Origin: JAFGTP01 sp964498725
GTDB taxonomy: Bacteria; Fidelibacterota; UBA2242; JAFGTP01
Direction: 5' to 3'
Assembly: GCA_964498725.1 (NCBI GenBank)
Contig: CAZCHS010000012.1
Coordinates: forward strand, 1 to 53,091
Length of the DNA: 53,091 nt
A model generated the notes under the pieces. The model was not told where the DNA came from. It did not search any database and saw nothing but the letters and a program-made list of their open reading frames with translations. How positions within the stretch are numbered: position 1 is the stretch's first letter; each line of letters begins with the position of its first letter. Shown here piece after piece: positions 49,050-53,091 of the stretch. The translations under genes and the position numbers were made by a program.

Positions 49050-50810
49050 TTACTTAAAAGTCTTCCTTTTTTGTTGTAATTCGCGCATACGTTCCAGACG
49101 TGACTTTTTTGGTTTACCCTTTTTCTTTTCAAGTTTTGGTTCAGGTGTAAAATACCTTTGTTGAACGATTGTTAATATATTGAAAAGTGTATAATACAAA
49201 TTAAGTCCTGATGGAAAATTATTAAAAATGAAAAAGAACATGATTGGCATGATCAGCGCCATTTGTTTTTGCTGTGGGCTTTGGGATTGACCGGACATTT
49301 TCTGCATTAATATCTGTGACACAACCATGATCATCGGCAATAAATTTACATGTTGACCATAGAAGGGAATTGTAAAAGGCAGAGTGAATAATGCATCCGG
49401 TGCCGAGAGGTCTGTGATCCAAAAGATGAAAGGCGCGTGTCGTAACTGGATCGTTGTACGGAAAACTGTAAATAGGGCAAACAGGATCGGCATCTGCAAT
49501 ATCAAAGGTAAACACCCGCCCATGGGATTGACGCCGTGTTCGGAATACAACTTCATAGTTTCCTGCTGGATCTTTTGTTGATCGCCTTCATGTTTTTCTT
49601 TTAACTCATTGATTTTGGGCTGAAGCTTGGACATTGCTTTCATGGACTGTGTGGATTTTACAGTCAATGGATGCAACAAAATTTTTATTAAAATTGAAAA
49701 GAGGATCAGAACAAAACCATAATTTGGAATGACTTTGTACATGCTTGTAAATAACCATAAAACTGCTTTACTGATGGGCCGGATAAAAGCGGCGCCTAAA
49801 CTCATAATATTGTCAAGGTCTTCATCAACATCATTTAGTAATTTTCGATTGATCGGGCCCAGATAAATTTTAGTACCAAAGGTTTTGTGCTTCGGTAATG
49901 ACAAACTCATACCAAAGTATTTATGTAATTTTTTCTCTTCTCCTACTTGCTCCATTTCTCCAACACCAGTCAATTCATAGCCCGAAGCGGATTTTACCGG
50001 CACCATTGCAATTGTGAAATATTTACTGCGAACAGCCGTCCAGTCAGTAGTTCCGGAAAAATCACTGCTAACCGTTTCGGTGTTTTTGAGTTTCAATTTT
50101 TCTAAATCTTCTGGAATAGAGGCAAAAGCATTGGAATAACGATTTTCATCATCCAGGTCTTTTTCTGTGTAAGCAATACCGCCTAACCATTTTAACTCAA
50201 AATTTTCTGAAGCAATATCATTGGATATCTTGATCAGGTCATTTTCCAGGTTTACATAATATTTGTTGCCGTAAAAAGTGAAATTTCTGAAAATTTCTTT
50301 ACCTTCGTAAACATATCGAAACCGCAAAGTCAAAGAATCGTTACCGTCAATAAAAGCTTGATTTCTCTGAAAATTCATGAGTTCAAAATTATTAAAAAGA
50401 TTGACACGCTGACCCTTGTCAACATTGATGAAACTCAAAAAAGGACTCTGTCGTTTATCCTTATTAATGAGTTCCACCAGGGATGTATCATTGTCTTCGA
50501 TTTGAAAATGCTTTTTTAGCTTAAAGGATTCAAAAGTACCGCCGGCCTGATTGGAAATGATGGCTCTGTAAAGATCGGTTTCAATTGTGACTTCTTTTTC
50601 CGGAAATTGGTTTTCTGTCATTGGTTGTTCCGGTTTTTCCGGTTCCGGCGTTTCCATAACAGTTTGTTCCGGTTTTGGTACGGATTTGACAATTCCGGTG
50701 GAATCTGTGGGCGCCTGCTCCGGTTGCGGATTGACCCATTCGTAATATTTAGGCAAGACAATAATTACCAGTGCGATTAGTAGAAATCCTAAAAATGATC
50801 TTTTATCCAT
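49050..50810 (-). CDS. yidC: Membrane protein insertase YidC
   Basis: A 586-residue inner-membrane insertase with a large periplasmic domain, as in double-membrane bacteria. An N-terminal anchor (about 5-21), the P1 beta-domain (about 70-330) and five C-terminal membrane segments (about 350-550) are visible. The conserved cytoplasmic hairpin reads KSTQSMKAMSKLQPKINELK and the core MGGCLPLILQMPILFALF. The C terminus is a basic, ribosome-facing tail (KKKGKPKKSRLERMRE). It overlaps yidD by 8 bases. Confidence 0.96.
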   Translation of the reverse strand: MDKRSFLGFLLIALVIIVLPKYYEWVNPQPEQAPTDSTGIVKSVPKPEQTVMETPEPEKPEQPMTENQFPEKEVTIETDLYRAIISNQAGGTFESFKLKKHFQIEDNDTSLVELINKDKRQSPFLSFINVDKGQRVNLFNNFELMNFQRNQAFIDGNDSLTLRFRYVYEGKEIFRNFTFYGNKYYVNLENDLIKISNDIASENFELKWLGGIAYTEKDLDDENRYSNAFASIPEDLEKLKLKNTETVSSDFSGTTDWTAVRSKYFTIAMVPVKSASGYELTGVGEMEQVGEEKKLHKYFGMSLSLPKHKTFGTKIYLGPINRKLLNDVDEDLDNIMSLGAAFIRPISKAVLWLFTSMYKVIPNYGFVLILFSILIKILLHPLTVKSTQSMKAMSKLQPKINELKEKHEGDQQKIQQETMKLYSEHGVNPMGGCLPLILQMPILFALFTVFRTTIQLRHAPFIFWITDLSAPDALFTLPFTIPFYGQHVNLLPMIMVVSQILMQKMSGQSQSPQQKQMALIMPIMFFFIFNNFPSGLNLYYTLFNILTIVQQRYFTPEPKLEKKKGKPKKSRLERMRELQQKRKTFK

Positions 50811-51045
50811 GCTTGTGTCCTTTTTTTATTGGTACTTCGTCAATGCCGCCTCTGAAAAGCGGATTACATTTTAAGATGCGTTTTGCGCTTAAAAAGAGTG
50901 CGTAAAAAACATTGTGGGTTTTTAATGCTTTAATTGTGTAGTTTGAACAACTGGGGTAATATCTGCAGGATTTGGGAAACAGCGGGCTTACAGCCTTTTG
51001 ATAGACTTTGACCATTGCTATTAATATTTTTTTAATCGGTTCCAT
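50803..51045 (-). CDS. yidD: Membrane protein insertion efficiency factor YidD
   Basis: An 80-residue protein of the YidD (DUF37) family, thought to assist YidC-dependent insertion. The motif KSCRYYPSCSNYTIKALKTH with its conserved cysteines and CNPLFRGGIDEVP near the end match the family. An N-terminal amphipathic helix (IKKILIAMVKVYQKAVSP) binds the membrane. It overlaps rnpA by 14 bases and yidC by 8. Confidence 0.94.
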   Translation of the reverse strand: MEPIKKILIAMVKVYQKAVSPLFPKSCRYYPSCSNYTIKALKTHNVFYALFLSAKRILKCNPLFRGGIDEVPIKKGHKHG

Positions 51046-51424
51046 TTTCTCTGGTGAAATGTGTTAGCAATTGCTCCTTTAACTGATGAAAATTCAGATG
51101 GCCGGGATTGTTCAAAACCGTCACTGCAATGCCAAGTGGTGAACTAAAAAGAGGTTTACAGTTTCTATAAACCTCTCTTATTATTCGCTTAGTTCTGTTT
51201 CTGGCAACGGCCCCCTTGAAGGAACTTCGTAGTGTTATAATTAATTGCCAGTTATCCTGTGGTGCGGCCGAAAAGATTAAACTCTTGAATTTAAATGATT
51301 TACCTGTTTTGATAATCCGGTTTCGCTGGTTCCATGTGAATTTTCTTTCAGCCTTTGGAAGTTTCCTATTTGCTAAGAATCTGTCGCCCTTTGGCTCTTC
51401 TTCTGGCAAGAATTTTTCGTCCAT
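51032..51424 (-). CDS. rnpA: Ribonuclease P protein component
   Basis: A 130-residue protein cofactor of RNase P, which matures tRNA 5-prime ends. The RNR signature (GAVARNRTKRIIREVYR) and the FKFKSLIFSAAPQDN strand are clear. The family-like part starts near residue 24 (KAERKFTWNQRNRI); the first 20 residues are extra and are read in another frame from the 3-prime part of rpmH. No ATG exists downstream of 51424, so a 59-base overlap with rpmH looks real unless a rare start codon is used. Confidence 0.93.
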   Translation of the reverse strand: MDEKFLPEEEPKGDRFLANRKLPKAERKFTWNQRNRIIKTGKSFKFKSLIFSAAPQDNWQLIITLRSSFKGAVARNRTKRIIREVYRNCKPLFSSPLGIAVTVLNNPGHLNFHQLKEQLLTHFTRENGTD

Positions 51425-51500
51425 TCTTTGTGCTCATTCTTTTGCGGAACCCTTGTTTGTTTTTCATTTTTCTGTTGCTGGGTTGATATGTTCTTTTCAT
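51366..51500 (-). CDS. rpmH: 50S ribosomal protein L34
   Basis: The 44-residue L34 (MKRTYQPSNRKMKNKQGF, then RMSTKNGRKILARRRAKGR). The open frame extends to 51569, but the start MKRTYQPS at 51500 is invariant in the family and was chosen. The gene overlaps the beginning of rnpA by 59 bases. It opens the long leftward block; the gene on its other side is a flavoprotein rather than dnaA. Confidence 0.96.
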   Translation of the reverse strand: MKRTYQPSNRKMKNKQGFRKRMSTKNGRKILARRRAKGRQILSK

Positions 51501-51650
51501 ATTTTCCTCTATATTATTTTCAATATTTTTATAGCCTCGTAATTTATAATCAAAAAAATATTTATACAAAGATTTTATTGGTTGATATTATGCCGTTAAT
51601 TTTGTTTATATTAAGGCAATGTTAATTGTAATCAAAAAATGAAAGGTAAT

Positions 51651-52886
51651 ATGCGAAATGAGACTTATGATTTGGTCGTAATTGGCGCCGGCCCGGCCGG
51701 AATGATGGCTGCCGGTACAGCGGCGGAAATGGGAAAATCCGTGTTGGTACTTGAAAAAATGAAAAAGCCCTGTCTGAAATTGGGAATTACAGGCAAGGGC
51801 CGCTGCAATTTAACCAATCTTTGTGACATCGATGAATTTATAAAAAATATTGAATCGGGAAAACGATTCATGAAATACAGTTTGCATGAATTTTCTCCTG
51901 AAAAATTGATGCGGTTTTTTGAAAAGCGCGGCGTTGTTTTAAAAGTTGAGCGGGGACGACGGGTTTTTCCGGAGTCTGATCGCGCCCTTGAAATTGTCGG
52001 TGCATTAAAAGACTGGGTCAGAAAATTAAATATTCCGGTGTATACTGATGTGGAAATTCTGAATATTCAAAAAAATGAAAATCAAATTGATAATGTAACA
52101 ATTCGAAAAAAAAACCGGGAGTCATCCATAGCCTGTCACAATCTTTTGATTGCCACCGGCGGAAAATCCTATCCGAAAACCGGTGCCACCGGCGATGGTT
52201 ATGCCATGGCAAAACAACTTGGGCATAAGATTACTGATATTAAGCCCGCACTGGTTCCATTGGAAACCAGGGAAAATGTTAGAAAATTAAAGGGACTAAA
52301 ATTAAAAAATATCAATGCCTCACTCTGGGTTGAAGAAAAAAAAATAAATGAAGAATTTGGCGAATTATATTTTACGGAATATGGCGTGGATGGACCGGTA
52401 GTACTGACTTTATCCAACCAGGCGTTAAAAAATCTGAATAAAGCGGTGACTTTGTCCATTGATTTGAAACCGGCATTGTCCCATAAAAAATTAAAAAACC
52501 GCCTGATCCGGGAATTCAGCAAACAGGAAAATTTTGAAGGTGTACTACGCTCATTGATGCCGGAGCAATTGGTAGATTATTGTATTCAGCATCTGGAAAT
52601 TGACAGAATGAAAGATTGTGAAATTGTGACAGCTGAAGAACGAAAAGAATTGCGGCTGTGGCTGAAAGATTTTCAATTACAGATTTACAGTACACGGCCA
52701 ATAGATGAAGCAATTGTCACTGCCGGCGGTGTGAATTTAAAAGAAGTTGATCGCCAGACAATGAGGTCCAAATTTGTGAATAATTTGTACTTTGCCGGTG
52801 AAGTTTTGGATATTGATGCGCTCACCGGTGGATACAATTTACAGATGGCTTTTTCTACGGGGTATATTGTCGGGAAGTCGATTTAG
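51651..52886 (+). CDS. BaiN/HI0933-type FAD-binding oxidoreductase
   Basis: A 411-residue flavoprotein of the HI0933/BaiN (aminoacetone-oxidase-like) family. The N-terminal FAD motif is VVIGAGPAGMMAAGTAAEMG, followed by LKLGITGKGRCNLTN, a family hallmark. Further blocks are ATGGKSYPKTGATGDGYAMA, GVDGPVVLTLS, the ITAGGV-like VTAGGVNLKEVD and the C-terminal GEVLDIDALTGGYNLQMAFSTG. The substrate is uncertain. Start 51651 (MRNETYD) is favoured by AAAGG at 51642-51646; the in-frame ATG at 51639 lacks such a site. It is divergent from rpmH. Confidence 0.92.
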   Translation: MRNETYDLVVIGAGPAGMMAAGTAAEMGKSVLVLEKMKKPCLKLGITGKGRCNLTNLCDIDEFIKNIESGKRFMKYSLHEFSPEKLMRFFEKRGVVLKVERGRRVFPESDRALEIVGALKDWVRKLNIPVYTDVEILNIQKNENQIDNVTIRKKNRESSIACHNLLIATGGKSYPKTGATGDGYAMAKQLGHKITDIKPALVPLETRENVRKLKGLKLKNINASLWVEEKKINEEFGELYFTEYGVDGPVVLTLSNQALKNLNKAVTLSIDLKPALSHKKLKNRLIREFSKQENFEGVLRSLMPEQLVDYCIQHLEIDRMKDCEIVTAEERKELRLWLKDFQLQIYSTRPIDEAIVTAGGVNLKEVDRQTMRSKFVNNLYFAGEVLDIDALTGGYNLQMAFSTGYIVGKSI

Positions 52887-53043
52887 AAGGTATTGTGTCG
52901 GTTTGATTATAAAGACTAATGATATGCAGAATAGAATTCCGTGCTGTCGATCTTGGATATTTGATTTCTTTCGTAGCCGGAACCAAAAAAATAAGTGCCA
53001 TTACCCACCGGTTCGTAGCATTGATTTTTTCCTTTCTTTTGTA

Positions 53044-53065
53044 AAGCGAACATCCCTGTTCGCTT
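53044..53065. repeat. Perfect 9-bp hairpin near the window end
   Basis: AAGCGAACA (53044-53052) pairs with TGTTCGCTT (53057-53065) around TCCC. There is no clear T-run after it, so it is not a standard terminator. It ends a 205-base stretch (52887-53091) with no gene I can support. It may be part of an intergenic repeat cut by the window end. Confidence 0.5.
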
Positions 53066-53091
53066 GAAAACAAATCGCCCGAAGAGACAAT

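Noticed and set aside
51501..51650. Origin between rpmH and the divergent flavoprotein
   Set aside because: The spacer is short and I see no DnaA-box cluster; sampled GC skew is already positive from about 45.7 kb, so the minimum lies further left.
1..53091. tRNA or rRNA genes, CRISPR arrays, insertion sequences with transposase
   Set aside because: None was seen: no cloverleaf-like or rRNA stretches, no regularly spaced repeats, and no transposase or integrase reading frame in the visible sequence.

Overview
The window reads as an AT-rich bacterial chromosome from a double-membrane organism. Supporting signs are lipoproteins, a MacA-type adaptor, MCE lipid transport, SurA-type chaperones and outer-membrane barrels. 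A relic resembling a Bacteroidetes-type (T9SS) sorting tail, several lipoproteins and the protein mix point to the Fibrobacteres-Chlorobi-Bacteroidetes side of the tree (for example Neomarinimicrobiota, Calditrichota or KSB1-like lineages). That placement is an inference and no rRNA is present to settle it. A flagellin with a sigma-28 promoter indicates motility. A 100-N assembly gap lies at 4655-4754.

Left part (1-17.8 kb): a leftward MacA/MacB-like efflux operon (adaptor, two permeases, ATPase), a WYL regulator convergent with acetate kinase, a large secreted repeat protein, an isolated flagellin, a DUF985 cupin, an amphi-Trp protein, then a rightward cassette (ABC ATPase, ABC-2 permease, LolA-like protein, PadR regulator, small membrane protein) followed by tryptophanase.

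Middle part (17.9-30.1 kb): a leftward MCE-type phospholipid transport operon (MCE protein, a lipoprotein fused to a predicted outer-membrane barrel, STAS-MlaE permease, MlaF ATPase, leucine-rich-repeat lipoprotein). The barrel fusion is the most unusual protein in the window. Then come QueG, an ArsC-fold protein, an SDR epimerase, an aldose epimerase, a tiny protein resembling sigma-70 region 1.2, an EEP-family lipoprotein, an outer-membrane barrel protein and a sorting-tail pseudogene.

Right part (30.1-51.5 kb): one uninterrupted leftward block of origin-type housekeeping genes: rpmH, rnpA, yidD, yidC, mnmE, mnmG, mfd, three parvulin isomerases, dnaN, recF, dciA, gyrB, gyrA, yggT and two small genes. 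Three parS-like sites surround mnmG, three identical DnaA-box-like 9-mers lie upstream of dnaN, and hand-sampled GC skew changes sign near 45.3-45.7 kb although coding strand does not. The window therefore appears to contain or lie very near the replication origin, but dnaA, parA, parB and rsmG are not here. A rightward BaiN/HI0933-type flavoprotein closes the window.

Several small dispersed repeats occur between genes. One is a hairpin element found three times, each time between convergent gene ends, with compensatory base changes in its stem.
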